A stretch of DNA of 64,000 bases from G963664115 sp965216035. GTDB taxonomy: Bacteria > Acidobacteriota > Terriglobia > 20CM-2-55-15. Location: positions 62,001-126,000 of the forward strand of contig CBDCFM010000019.1 of assembly GCA_965216035.1 (NCBI GenBank), written 5' to 3'. The translations under genes and the position numbers were made by a program. Shown here in pieces: positions 18,383 to 26,690 of this stretch (position 1 is its first letter; each line of letters starts with the position of its first letter). The notes beneath the pieces are model-generated. The model saw only the letters and a list, made by a program, of their open reading frames with translations, was not told the DNA's origin and made no database searches.

Positions 18383-18754
18383 TCAGTTTCTTTTTGATTG
18401 ATCGGAACTGAGATACTTTGGTGTCGCATGCCCTCGAACAGCGCCGTTAAACATACGGCACAGTGCCCGGCCGTCGACGATTCCGGCATGGACGCCGAAA
18501 TCAAAGATCGTCGAAGGTTGCAAAACGATGGCAGAAAGAATCGTGCGAGACGGACGCATGAGCAGAGCACAGATACCCACAAAGATCCAGCCCGAAGCTC
18601 TGAGGTTCGGCGACCGTTGCCGAGAGCGATTGAGAATCAGCAGTTGGTATTTGGTCAAAAGAGATTCGGCCACGACAGAACGCAGACCACCCGTTCCAAG
18701 GAGCCGAGCGAGCGTCGAAACGAGGTGAACGAGCAGGATAATCACGTCGCGCAT
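18383..18754 (-). pseudogene. N-terminal remnant of an integrase-core transposase
   Basis: The opening MRDVIILLVHLVSTLARLL and the words VVAESLLTKYQLLILNRSRQ and LRASGWI match the N-terminus of a family of rve-domain transposases I recognise. Similarity stops after SAIVLQPSTI (near 18495), before the catalytic DDE domain, and the rest of the frame is unrelated. This is therefore a decayed fragment. It lies just downstream of tRNA-Gly, a common integration neighbourhood, and just before a toxin-antitoxin pair. Confidence 0.75.
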
Positions 18755-18990
18755 CGGGCAATTCTAGCCATCACTCCCAAGATGACAACACTTGAAATTT
18801 CAAAGGATTGCGCGACAGATTAGTAGTTCGCCGGGGGTACGCCGCGTTCAGCTGCTGCCGGGGTTCTGGTTCGGAGGTTGCAGGATGCCGTAACAGTTTG
18901 CCTCGCGATGAAGGCCGGGCTGCCAACCGAAAGGAACGCTTCGGTTGGCACGAGGGGAAACGGCTTGCTTGACGCCAGGCCCGCAATGCC

Positions 18991-19014
18991 GTTATGGTTA
19001 ACGTAACGCATAAC
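18991..19014. promoter_or_regulatory. Palindromic operator candidate upstream of higBA
   Basis: GTTATG (18991-18996) and CATAAC (19009-19014) are inverted around a 12-base centre, 17 bases before the higB start. Position and symmetry fit autorepression by HigA. The toxin start itself has no strong ribosome site. Confidence 0.5.
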
Positions 19015-19031
19015 GCTTTGATGCCTGCGTG

Positions 19032-19316
19032 ATGATCCTCAGCTATCGAGACAGGAGAACTGCTGATTTCGCCGCAGGAAGACGAGTGAAGGCGTTCTCG
19101 GGTTTTGAACGCGCAGCGCGGCTGAAGATCGACCGACTCGATGCGGCGACGACGCTCGAGGACCTTGCCGCCTTGCCCGGCAACCGTTTCGAGGCTTTGA
19201 AGGGCGATCGACAGGGCCAGTACAGTATTCGCGTCAACGACCAGTGGCGAATCTGCTTCGAATGGCTGAAAGGATCCTCCGGGCCTGAGAGTGTAGAGAT
19301 CGTTGACTCTCATTGA
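19032..19316 (+). CDS. higB: HigB/RelE-family toxin
   Basis: A 94-residue protein of the HigB family: LPGNRFEALKGDRQGQYSIRVNDQWRICFEW is the characteristic core of these ribosome-dependent mRNA interferases. Arg and Tyr residues in that core are expected to act in RNA cleavage. Starts at GTG 19029 and ATG 19032 are both possible; ATG is preferred. The antitoxin follows 11 bases later, in the toxin-first order typical of higBA. The pair sits in an accessory stretch beside a transposase remnant, so horizontal transfer is plausible. Confidence 0.93.
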   Translation: MILSYRDRRTADFAAGRRVKAFSGFERAARLKIDRLDAATTLEDLAALPGNRFEALKGDRQGQYSIRVNDQWRICFEWLKGSSGPESVEIVDSH

Positions 19317-19327
19317 GGAGAACCGAC

Positions 19328-19627
19328 ATGGGGTTGCCCGCAATCCATCCCGGTGAGCACTTGGCCGAGGAGCTGAACGAACTCAAGATGAGTGCCGCTG
19401 CCCTGGCGCGTCAGCTTGACGTTCCGACTAATCGCATTACCGAGATTCTGAACGGTCAGCGGGCCGTCACCGGCGATACAGCCCTCCGCCTGGCGCATTT
19501 CTTCGGTACGAGTGCGGAGTTCTGGCTCAACCTGCAGAAGCTCTACGAGCTGCGTCTGGCGGAGCAGAAGGCAGGGAAAGCCATCCGGGCGCTGCCGACG
19601 CTAAAGAAGGAGCCGAGCCACGCCTGA
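19328..19627 (+). CDS. higA: HigA family antitoxin
   Basis: A 99-residue XRE-type helix-turn-helix protein. The word IHPGEHLAEELNELKMSAAALARQLDVP contains the DNA-binding region, and GTSAEFWLNLQKLYELRLAE is the HigA signature. GAGGAG seven bases upstream fixes the ATG at 19328. It should neutralise HigB and repress the shared promoter, for which a palindrome is seen at 18991-19014. The full length suggests the pair is intact. Confidence 0.93.
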   Translation: MGLPAIHPGEHLAEELNELKMSAAALARQLDVPTNRITEILNGQRAVTGDTALRLAHFFGTSAEFWLNLQKLYELRLAEQKAGKAIRALPTLKKEPSHA

Positions 19628-19677
19628 AGGTGCCGTGGGTCAGGCATCATCATCGTCGGAGCTTGGCTGGAAATTGA

Positions 19678-19887
19678 AGAAAGAAGGAACATCTCATCGA
19701 TACGATACAATCTGAAGACGCCGAGACAATTGCACGCGTTGTCTCTTATTTCAGAAGCGAACTATCAGAGGGGGCACTGGCAAATTTCCGAATTTACGGG
19801 TTGAAGCTGATGCGGGGAACATTCGAGGACGGGTATTTGGATCTTCACTGTAGAGATAGTTTTGCTCTCCTCGAAGGGCTCTACTAA
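19678..19887 (+). pseudogene. Short open stretch without a start codon
   Basis: A 69-codon open frame ends at a TAA at 19885-19887 and reads protein-like in its second half (LANFRIYGLKLMRGTFEDGY). No ATG, GTG or TTG begins it in a sensible place, and the upstream frame is closed by a TGA at 19675. I do not recognise it. It may be the 3' remnant of a gene broken next to higBA, or chance. Confidence 0.25.
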
Positions 19888-20020
19888 GGAGACGGGGGTT
19901 TGTCTCCGCGTTTCCTGCAACCCCTTCCCATACCCGTTCAAAGTTCAGTGGCGTGACGGAGATTTTCCCTGGCGATATTTAGTCACTGCGGTTATATAAA
20001 GAAGCACCCCTTCGAGTTAA

Positions 20021-20049
20021 TTGACAAAACCGCAGGGTTTTGGTATCCC
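20021..20049 (+). promoter_or_regulatory. Promoter for the DUF6152 pair
   Basis: A consensus TTGACA at 20021-20026 is followed after 17 bases by TATCCC at 20044-20049. It overlaps a small AAAACC...GGTTTT hairpin. The gene starts 58 bases downstream. Confidence 0.45.
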
Positions 20050-20107
20050 CCAATGACAAGGGCCAGTTGGACGTTTAAGGGGTTGCACTCAATCTGGAGG
20101 TAGCACA

Positions 20108-20623
20108 ATGAAAGTGAAGGTATTCGTTTTTTCGGGGTTGACGGCTGGGTTGCTCATGATTACGGGTTCGGTTCTGGCACACCACTCGAATGCGCCATCC
20201 GATAAGGACCGCCTGGTGACGCTGACGGGAACAGTTACGAACTTCTCGTTCCGGAATCCGCATGTGGGCGTGTCTTTTGATGCAACCGATGACGAGGGCA
20301 ACGTTGTGAACTGGTATGCCTCCGGCGGCTCTCCTTTAAACCTTGGCAGGGATGCCGGCTGGACCAACAAGACATTTACCGCGGGAGAACAGATTCTTGT
20401 TCAAGGCCACCCGAATCGAGACGGCAGGCCACTGCTCCTGTTTATGAGATATTATCGATGCAGTGGCGAAATGATTCCGGTCGATAATGGCAAGGCACAG
20501 CCGAGAGCGTACATAACACGCGTAAAGATAGAACCCCTTGAACCGACTCTCGTCCAGGCGGTTTGCGCTGGTAGAGAGCAGGTTCCCGATATTTTCGGCC
20601 CCCTAGCCGGTGGCACGAACTAG
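20108..20623 (+). CDS. DUF6152 family secreted protein
   Basis: A 171-residue exported protein with signal peptide (VFSGLTAGLLMITGSVLA) ending before HHSN. The pattern LTGTVTNFSFRNPHVGVSFD, then WYASGGSPLNLGRDAGWT and GEQILVQGHPNRDG, fits the DUF6152 family, a small beta-barrel common in Acidobacteriota and gammaproteobacteria. Function unknown. CTGGAGGTAGCACA gives a clear ribosome site. The next gene is a usual partner of this family and is probably cotranscribed. Confidence 0.82.
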   Translation: MKVKVFVFSGLTAGLLMITGSVLAHHSNAPSDKDRLVTLTGTVTNFSFRNPHVGVSFDATDDEGNVVNWYASGGSPLNLGRDAGWTNKTFTAGEQILVQGHPNRDGRPLLLFMRYYRCSGEMIPVDNGKAQPRAYITRVKIEPLEPTLVQAVCAGREQVPDIFGPLAGGTN

Positions 20624-20741
20624 AAACGGAATACTACCGCGAGTCATCGCTGGGACCCACGGCTGGGACGCACGGTCGGAACCCACGAATGCAGCGCTGA
20701 CGGTCGCAATAAGCTGCAAGAAGCTGAGGAGGAATTTCAAA

Positions 20742-21584
20742 ATGAGGATGAGCTTAGCGGTTTTGACCTCTGCCGCGTTACTGGCTGTCGCGCCCGGTGT
20801 CCTTGCGCAGACGGCATCAAACGCAGGTGGCGCAGGAATAATGCGAACTTCGGATGGTCAGCCAGATTTTTCCGGATACTGGGTGCGCGCAGGCGGTGGA
20901 GGCGGAGAAAGACCGCTGAGCGTTTTTCAGGGGGGTGATGCCCCCCGCTTGCCGACCCGAATCGAATTGGCCCAGGAGCTTCCTCTCACCCCTGAGGGGA
21001 AGAGATTGGTCGAACTGTACACCTCAACTGATGGGGAATGGGCTGGAGAGACTGGCGTTTTCGATGATGCCGGCCATCATAGCGTCCCTTGCGGCCCGGA
21101 GAGCCCTGGAGACCTGGGCGCCCCAATCGAGATGGTTCAGAATCCGGCGCGCTTGCTCATGGTCTATATGGGAGGCGACACCAAATGGATCCGTCAGGTC
21201 TGGATCGGGCGACAGCATCCCGAGGACCTCACCGATTACGAGCCGTCTTGGATGGGTCATTCGGTTGGCCACTGGGAGGGAGACACCCTCGTGGTCGATA
21301 CTGTCAGGATGAGTACAGCACCCGGGATGATGGTGGATTTTGATATGGCCGCACCCCAGGGTCCTGACTTTCACCTGATGGAGCGTCTCAGTCTGGCTCC
21401 CGACGGGAGCATGCACATTGAGAAAACCCTTGAAGACCCGGAGATGTATCTCCGCCCCTGGACGAAAAGCGATGTTCTTCGGAAGCAGACGAACTGGGAC
21501 GACGTTGCATTTGCATGGGAGATAGAGGAACAGCACCTCGTGTGTGAGGATGGCCGCTACCCATCGGATAACAACCCTTACTAA
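20742..21584 (+). CDS. Secreted protein of unknown function paired with DUF6152
   Basis: A 280-residue exported protein. The signal peptide (SLAVLTSAALLAVAPGVLAQ) is followed by RTSDGQPDFSGYWVRAG, a start shared by a widespread unnamed family usually found next to DUF6152 genes. Other conserved words are ELPLTPEGKRLVE, HSVPCGPESPGD, WIRQVWIGRQHPED and WEGDTLVVDTVRMS. I infer a beta-rich fold; no catalytic motif is evident. GAGGAGG upstream fixes the ATG at 20742; the frame opens at 20610 but that part lacks a signal. Confidence 0.75.
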   Translation: MRMSLAVLTSAALLAVAPGVLAQTASNAGGAGIMRTSDGQPDFSGYWVRAGGGGGERPLSVFQGGDAPRLPTRIELAQELPLTPEGKRLVELYTSTDGEWAGETGVFDDAGHHSVPCGPESPGDLGAPIEMVQNPARLLMVYMGGDTKWIRQVWIGRQHPEDLTDYEPSWMGHSVGHWEGDTLVVDTVRMSTAPGMMVDFDMAAPQGPDFHLMERLSLAPDGSMHIEKTLEDPEMYLRPWTKSDVLRKQTNWDDVAFAWEIEEQHLVCEDGRYPSDNNPY

Positions 21585-21790
21585 CGACCAGCCGGCGCGT
21601 GACGCGAGCGGGGAGTATAGGCGACTTAAAAGGCCGCGGCGCGATGATGATCGGGAGAAGACGCACCGATTCCGGAAGGCAAGCCACGGGTCTGAAGTTG
21701 GCAAGGTGACCGGTTTCGAGGTCGTTCGCCGGATTCGGGGATACAAGAAGAAAGACTTCGTCAGATTGAGCATCCAGATCGATTGATTGA

Positions 21791-22903
21791 TCAGTCGGCG
21801 ATCGCAGATGCTGGGACGGGGAGGTAGTTGCGGGGATTCAGAGAGCGATTGTTCAAGCGTACCTCATAGTGAAGGTGCGGTCCGGTGCTGCGGCCGGTAT
21901 TGCCGACGTAGGCGATCACGCTGCCTTTCTGAACCGGATCGCCGATGGCGGCCTCGAAACCCGACAGGTGGCCAAACCATGTCGTCACGCCGCCACCGTG
22001 ATCGACCACGATTAAGTTTCCGTAGTTGGCGCGGCGACCGGCGTAAATGACCTTTCCATCCGCAGGTGTTCGGACGACGGTCCCATGAAGGGCACCGATG
22101 TCGAGAGCGCGGTGTAGCTCACTCGCGCCCGTGAACGGATCACGACGGCGGCCGTACGCGCTTCGAATCGGGCCTCTCACGGGCCACATGGAAGGTGTCG
22201 ACAACAGTTTTCCAGCCCGCAGTTCAGCGATCTGCTCGACGAACCGGAATTGGTCTTCCAGATCCAGCGTCCGGTCGCGAGCAATCTCGATGTTGTTGCG
22301 AACTGTCAGTCTGGAGACCGTTGCCGCGCTCGGATAATCGTCCAAGGCTCCGCCGATACCCCCACCTTCAACCAGCTCGAACCTCTGGTTCCAGATGTCA
22401 GTTGACATAATTTCCTGGATTCGCTCGTAGAGTTCGCCCAGTCCCTCAATCTTCGTGTTGAGCTGCCGTGTCGCTACTTTGAGGTTCTTGTTCTCTACGT
22501 TGAGTTCCGTGTTTTCGACACGAAGCTGGTCGAAGTCAGCTGATTGAAGCGCCATGCGCGCGTAACTGAATCCAAGGCCAAGCATGGCGAAGATGCCGAC
22601 CAGCACGAGTAAGGAAACCGCATAGAGCGCCCCGAGAGGAATGCGTACTTTGTGAAGCCTCGAACTGGCACTCGGGAGGACTATTGACGTATACCAATTC
22701 GTGGTCACCGGCGCTTCGGTTGGCTCGATTGGGTTCTTGGCTGCACCGAGATTCGCGACGCGTCGGAGGATAGTCCAGAGCGTGTCGCGCGATCCCTCCC
22801 AAAGAGTCATCAAACGTACTCGATAGGAGTGCGACGACGACGGCTGAAGAAAAGCCATGATTTTCCGGGCGCTGATGCGCACATAGCCGAGTAACGATCT
22901 CAT
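21791..22903 (-). CDS. M23 family peptidase with membrane anchor and coiled coil
   Basis: A 370-residue murein endopeptidase-like protein. A single transmembrane segment (VSLLVLVGIFAMLGLGFSY, about residues 98-118) is followed by a coiled coil (about 125-165) and a C-terminal M23/LytM domain with all zinc ligands: HRALDIGA, HxxxD-type first site, and HLHYEVR near the end. It should face the periplasm and trim peptidoglycan. The start at 22903 is uncertain. An ISKra4-type element ends 36 bases upstream of it, so the native promoter has been moved away. Confidence 0.88.
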   Translation of the reverse strand: MRSLLGYVRISARKIMAFLQPSSSHSYRVRLMTLWEGSRDTLWTILRRVANLGAAKNPIEPTEAPVTTNWYTSIVLPSASSRLHKVRIPLGALYAVSLLVLVGIFAMLGLGFSYARMALQSADFDQLRVENTELNVENKNLKVATRQLNTKIEGLGELYERIQEIMSTDIWNQRFELVEGGGIGGALDDYPSAATVSRLTVRNNIEIARDRTLDLEDQFRFVEQIAELRAGKLLSTPSMWPVRGPIRSAYGRRRDPFTGASELHRALDIGALHGTVVRTPADGKVIYAGRRANYGNLIVVDHGGGVTTWFGHLSGFEAAIGDPVQKGSVIAYVGNTGRSTGPHLHYEVRLNNRSLNPRNYLPVPASAIAD

Positions 22904-22968
22904 TCCAAATCTGCCCGCCTTTCGAGCATGAGCCGAAGTGGGCGCACGACAGATTTGTGAGATAGGAG

Positions 22969-24322
22969 TCAAGCCGCGACCTCACGCAGAGCCCGTCGTT
23001 CCCAGAAATCCTCGAAGCGGCCGCTGAGCAGGGAGCAACGCAGGGCGATGATGGCGTCAGCTCCGGCCACGGTCCAATGCATTCCGGCCCGTTTACAACG
23101 CACACCGATCACGGTCTTGCATCCGGCCTCAACGACCCCGGTCGAGGTGCACAGTCCCTGTGCCCGGAACTGGGCGTAGCGCATGCGTTCGCGGTTGTTC
23201 TCGATGTAGTCGATGCACTGGCGCGCCTCCTCATCTTTCGGCGAGTGTAGCCGTAAGGCAGACAGGATAGCGTCGATATTCCCCGCGTCCAACTCGTCGT
23301 AACGTTGGTGGGACCACTGTGTGCACAGATCGCTACCGGCGCCGTAGATGGACTTGGCCACATCGGAGAGATGCTGCTTGGCATGGAAGCGGTCGACGAT
23401 CTGGATGGCATCGGGGAAGTGCTCGGCAGCGAGGTTCCAGATCCATTTGGCCCCGTCGCCGAGCACGACCCGGCGGGTCGCATGATCGAAGCTGCGGCGG
23501 ATGGCTTCGCGCTGGACCCGTGCCGCAAACTGGCTTGGCGTGTCGTCGGTATCTTTCTGCGCCGCGCTCTCGATCGCGGCCGAGTAACTGATCGACCCTG
23601 GATCGCGCACCGGTATGCCTTTCTTGTCGCGTTTTTCAGCGCTCCAGACGGTGACCAGCTTGACCTCGCGCGTCTTGGCCGAGCCATCGGGCTGCTTGCC
23701 AGCCCGGCCCACCAACTCTTGCTTGCGCACCGGCACACCGGTGCCATCCATCCCCAGATACAGCGTCGGCGGAACCGGATCGTTCGCTGGGGGTAGTGCC
23801 ACGACCTGCTTCTCGTCTTGAGCGATCTCCCGGCCCAGCGCCTCGGCCTCGCGTTCGACTTGCTTGGCCGTCACCTCGACGCCGGCCAGTTCTCCAAGCA
23901 ACTGGTGGCCTTCCTCGAAGCTGACCATCGCGCCCACACGCCCGACCATGCGCAACACGCCAGGCGAAACCGACGCGCCATCCAAACCTAGCGCTCGGTC
24001 CCGCGGGCAGAAACCCACTTCACACGCGGCGCAGTGGTAGTAGGCACGATCGAGTCTCAACGGGCCCAGCACGCTATCGAAGGTTTTGGACCGCCGGTCC
24101 ACGTAGCGCGCCGACCCGCCACAGTCACACACGACCGTCGGCCCCGCATGATCCGAGGTGTCGGCATTGAACCGCTCCTCGATGGCGCGGGCCGCGACCC
24201 GCATCGCCTTACGGCGGGTGGCGGTCTCGATGGCCTCAAAATCCCAGTCCTCGACGGCGCCCGTGCCTACGAGCGTTTCGATCTCGGCAACGATCTCGGC
24301 CTCGAACGCCGTTTTGAAGCCC
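22969..24322 (-). CDS. ISKra4-type transposase (orfB, read by -1 frameshift)
   Basis: The open frame from just after the slippery site (24322) encodes a transposase N-terminus GFKTAFEAEIVAEIETLVG that precedes the first in-frame ATG at 24204. The next 411 residues contain a zinc-binding pair (VCDCGG; YHCAACEVGFCP), the catalytic-type LYLGMDGTGVPV, VLGDGAKWIWNLAAEHFPDA and DRFHAKQHL, and a late EAGCKTVIGVRCKRAGMHW, consistent with a DDE enzyme of the ISKra4 family. The gene lacks its own start in the right place, which supports frameshift expression. All domains look complete, so the element may be active. Confidence 0.88.
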
Positions 24323-24680
24323 CTTTTTTAGCGGCCTCGTCCGAGGCCGCCTCGCGTGCTTCCAGTTGGGCGTCGGCCCACCTTTCGCAAGCCTGCCAGT
24401 ACGCTTCCACGTCCTTGCGGAATTCCTGCCCGGCCTCGACCTGCTCGCGCACCTGCCGGGCTTGCTTCGCATCCAGCCAACGCGACCGTGTGCGGCCCTT
24501 CATCACACGCGACACACTGTAGTAGGGGCCGTGGCGGGCTTCAGGGTCGCCGCCGCAGGCGCAGTCGGCCTTGTTGCACTTGACGTATCGCTCCGACACC
24601 GAACCCCGTCGCATTGGCCGGGGCTCCGCCAGTTGACTAGCCAGAACGCGAACTTCCTCGGGAGCCGTAGGATTGGACAT
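24267..24680 (-). CDS. ISKra4-type orfA
   Basis: A 137-residue first frame of the element, with an intact ribosome site (AGGAGG before ATG at 24680). It begins SNPTAPEEVRVLASQ and contains CNKADCACGG and HGPYYSVSRVMKG, as in small IS-associated proteins of the DUF6788 kind. Its last 22 residues follow the slippery site and are low-complexity basic (KRRSRPRSLPRSKR), which is what an out-of-frame tail looks like. Alone it is probably a regulator or a stalled product; the functional enzyme is likely the fusion with orfB. Confidence 0.8.
   Translation of the reverse strand: MSNPTAPEEVRVLASQLAEPRPMRRGSVSERYVKCNKADCACGGDPEARHGPYYSVSRVMKGRTRSRWLDAKQARQVREQVEAGQEFRKDVEAYWQACERWADAQLEAREAASDEAAKKGASKRRSRPRSLPRSKRS
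24323..24329 (-). promoter_or_regulatory. Slippery heptamer for -1 frameshifting
   Basis: On the minus strand the sequence is A AAA AAG followed by GGG, in the orfA frame GCT-AAA-AAA-GGG. A -1 slip here joins orfA to an open frame that leads directly into the transposase. The heptamer type is a well-known bacterial slip site. Confidence 0.7.
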
Positions 24681-24766
24681 GAAACCTCCTTGCGACTATT
24701 ATATCCGCAAGAAGATGCCCCCGCAATACCCGTCAACGCCCACCACCACTTCCGTGTCGTGCGCCC

Positions 24767-25242
24767 AGCCGAAGTTACCCGTTTGACAGAGCTGACACAA
24801 TTTAAATAACTGTAATTTTTGTATTTAATCTAAGCTCAAGGCCTTGGACCCACTCGTCAGAACTCAGCGGGGTTCCACTGCTGACTACGATCCCGTGCCC
24901 AACAGGGAACAATTCCTGATGATCAAGTCGGCCGTTGATGAAGCCAATGCCCTGCGGCAGCTAATCAACATGGTTCTGAATGGATTTGTGGAACTGAAGG
25001 CAGGGGGCCAGGGCCTTATCGGGTGTGTCAGTCCCGCCGGGTGGGCAATATGCCGCCGTGCCCCACACGAACGCCCCAAATTGTACCCAGCGACCGGACT
25101 GGTCTTTTCAGTTTCGTGCCCACATAGACACCAAAAGCTGAGAAACTGAACCACCGTAGAGAAGGGGTCCTCGGTGGTGGGGTTGGGTCACAACAAAGGT
25201 ATCAGGTCGCCGTCGTCAAAATTGCTTCTTTGTTGAATTCAA
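24767..25242. other. Intergenic region between the IS and the DUF4159 gene
   Basis: This holds the original upstream DNA of the M23 gene (AT-rich 24798-24835). A plus-strand open frame (24844-25149, TTG start) contains FLMIKSAVDEANALRQLINMV, which I do not recognise and do not call as a gene. A hairpin ACCACCG/CGGTGGT near 25151-25180 may terminate the DUF4159 transcript. Confidence 0.45.
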
Positions 25243-26025
25243 TCACAACGCGCCGCTACGCGTCATTGCATAGAGAACGAAGTCCAGGCCGAGTTTGAGT
25301 GCCTCGGCCGACGGCTCAACCGGATACCGCGGGTTGTCGATGAACTCCCAGAAATCACCCACGTCGTTGTTGTAACAGATAATCATTGACAGCCCGCCCC
25401 GGCCATCGGGAAAGCCAAAGAATATCGATTTGACACCCGTCATCGGATGGACTGTGTTGAGGCTGTTGATGTCGTAGAGGGTGTGGAAGATCGTGTGACT
25501 ATTAGTCAGGTTGATGATTTCCCGGTCCGGAAACGCTCGCCGGAGGTTCATCCTGAGATTCTCAAACTCACGTGGCCCCTGGCCCTGTCCTCCGAAATCG
25601 TCCACCATGACGAATCCCCCGCGGTTGATGTATTCCCGGAGATTTTCAACTTCCGCGTCGGTCAGCCTCATCTCGCCAGGTTCTGAAACGTAGCTGAAGG
25701 GATACTGGAATATCTCGGGGCTGCCGAGCTCGACGATTCGATAGGACTGGCTGTCGACTTCGATCAGCGAGGTTTCATTCATGACCTGAAGGATGTGCTG
25801 CTCGGCGACGGGATAATCATGGGCCCAACCGTCCCCACGGTAACGCCCGGCACTGTATCGCCAACGGGCAAAGATGAACTCTGTCGGAGATGGATCGTTC
25901 TGTTGGATGAAGTTGAATCCTCTAAAGCGGCGCCCGCCCTGGCTAAATCGGCCATATGCCAGGCCGCCTGCTGTAAGAAAGGCAATAGTGATAACAGCGA
26001 TAATTCGGCGGTGTATTGTGAGCAT
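25243..26025 (-). CDS. Secreted DUF4159 domain protein
   Basis: A 260-residue exported protein (signal IIAVITIAFLTAGGLAYG). From about residue 40 it follows the DUF4159 pattern: FIFARWRYSAGRYRGDGWAHDYPVAE, EPGEMRLTDAEVENLREYINRGGFVMVDDFGG and a class I amidotransferase-like fold, ending LGLDFVLYAMTRSG. In other genomes this domain often accompanies MoxR/VWFA modules, which are not adjacent here. No enzymatic residue can be named. It is flanked by non-coding DNA on both sides. Confidence 0.85.
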   Translation of the reverse strand: MLTIHRRIIAVITIAFLTAGGLAYGRFSQGGRRFRGFNFIQQNDPSPTEFIFARWRYSAGRYRGDGWAHDYPVAEQHILQVMNETSLIEVDSQSYRIVELGSPEIFQYPFSYVSEPGEMRLTDAEVENLREYINRGGFVMVDDFGGQGQGPREFENLRMNLRRAFPDREIINLTNSHTIFHTLYDINSLNTVHPMTGVKSIFFGFPDGRGGLSMIICYNNDVGDFWEFIDNPRYPVEPSAEALKLGLDFVLYAMTRSGAL

Positions 26026-26690
26026 GGGCTATTCTGTGACGAATTAACGCTGGGTTCAAGCGAAACACCCCCAGCTCGGTCGACTGTTCGTTCGGGTGGG
26101 TGCCCAGGTCGAGGGTTCAAATCCGATCTCCTGCTCTCTAAAGCTCCGAAAAAGGTCCGAACAAGCGCCACGCAGTCGGGATGGACGGATCCGGTGCCCC
26201 GGTCGGCAACTAGTGAGAAATGAGGGTTGAGCTGAACTGGATGTGCACGAAAAAGATGTTCCCCTGTCGTTCAATCAGATGACCATCTGCGTCGCGTTCC
26301 ACGCGTGGTCTGAACGACCGGCGAGCCTGGCGGTCATCCTGGCGGCGTGGCCTGTTGGCATTAACGCGAGGTTCGAACGGGCACAGAAGGACCCGCACCG
26401 GTCCCGAGGTGGGGATGGACGGCTTTCAGAATAAATAGACCGGCCCATGCGTCCAGAGTCCATATTGAGAAGATGATCGGTATGGAACAGGAAACGGTTC
26501 AATGACTGAATTTTGATTCGGGACCTTTGTTGAGCGCACCAATTTCTGACTCAGGGCACTAGAGTGAGGGAGCCTACAGAACCCGGTGACGCAGACGTGT
26601 CATAATGTAGGACCGGCGTTTTCCCCAAGGTACTGGCATCTGCTTGGGGCCGAACGGGAGTCAGGTTTATTGAAAACGAGGAGCTAACGG
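26026..26690. other. Non-coding interval upstream of the redoxin gene
   Basis: Apart from the tRNA-like fragment no feature is firm. A minus-strand open stretch (26210-26398) reads VERDADGHLIERQGNIFFVHIQFSS near its end, which might be the tail of a decayed secreted protein, but no complete gene is present. CATAAT near 26602 could serve the gene at 26691. Confidence 0.4.
26091..26137 (+). other. Degenerate tRNA 3' half
   Basis: GGGTTCAAATCC (26113-26124) followed by GATCTCCTGCTCTCTAAA looks like a T arm and acceptor end, but the T stem no longer pairs and no 5' half exists upstream. The trailing GCTCTCTAAA also follows the real tRNA-Gly at 18288-18297. It may mark an old integration site. 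Confidence 0.4.

Larger units (their letters stand above)
19628..20107. other. Intergenic region after higA
   Basis: It contains the startless frame at 19678-19887, a weak hairpin GGAGAC...GTCTCC near 19888-19907, and a promoter-like site before the DUF6152 gene. No other gene is supported. Confidence 0.5.
22940..24766 (-). mobile_element. Complete ISKra4-type insertion sequence
   Basis: An 1827-bp element. Both ends carry the inverted repeat GGGCGCACGACA (22940-22951 and, complemented, 24755-24766), and the 9-bp direct repeat AGCCGAAGT flanks it (22931-22939 and 24767-24775). These prove precise boundaries and a fairly recent insertion. It encodes two overlapping frames on the minus strand joined by a probable -1 frameshift. 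Confidence 0.93.

Noticed and set aside
18199..18582. Minus-strand frame containing RETGFEPATSTLARS
   Set aside because: This is the well-known spurious translation antisense to a tRNA gene (here tRNA-Gly).
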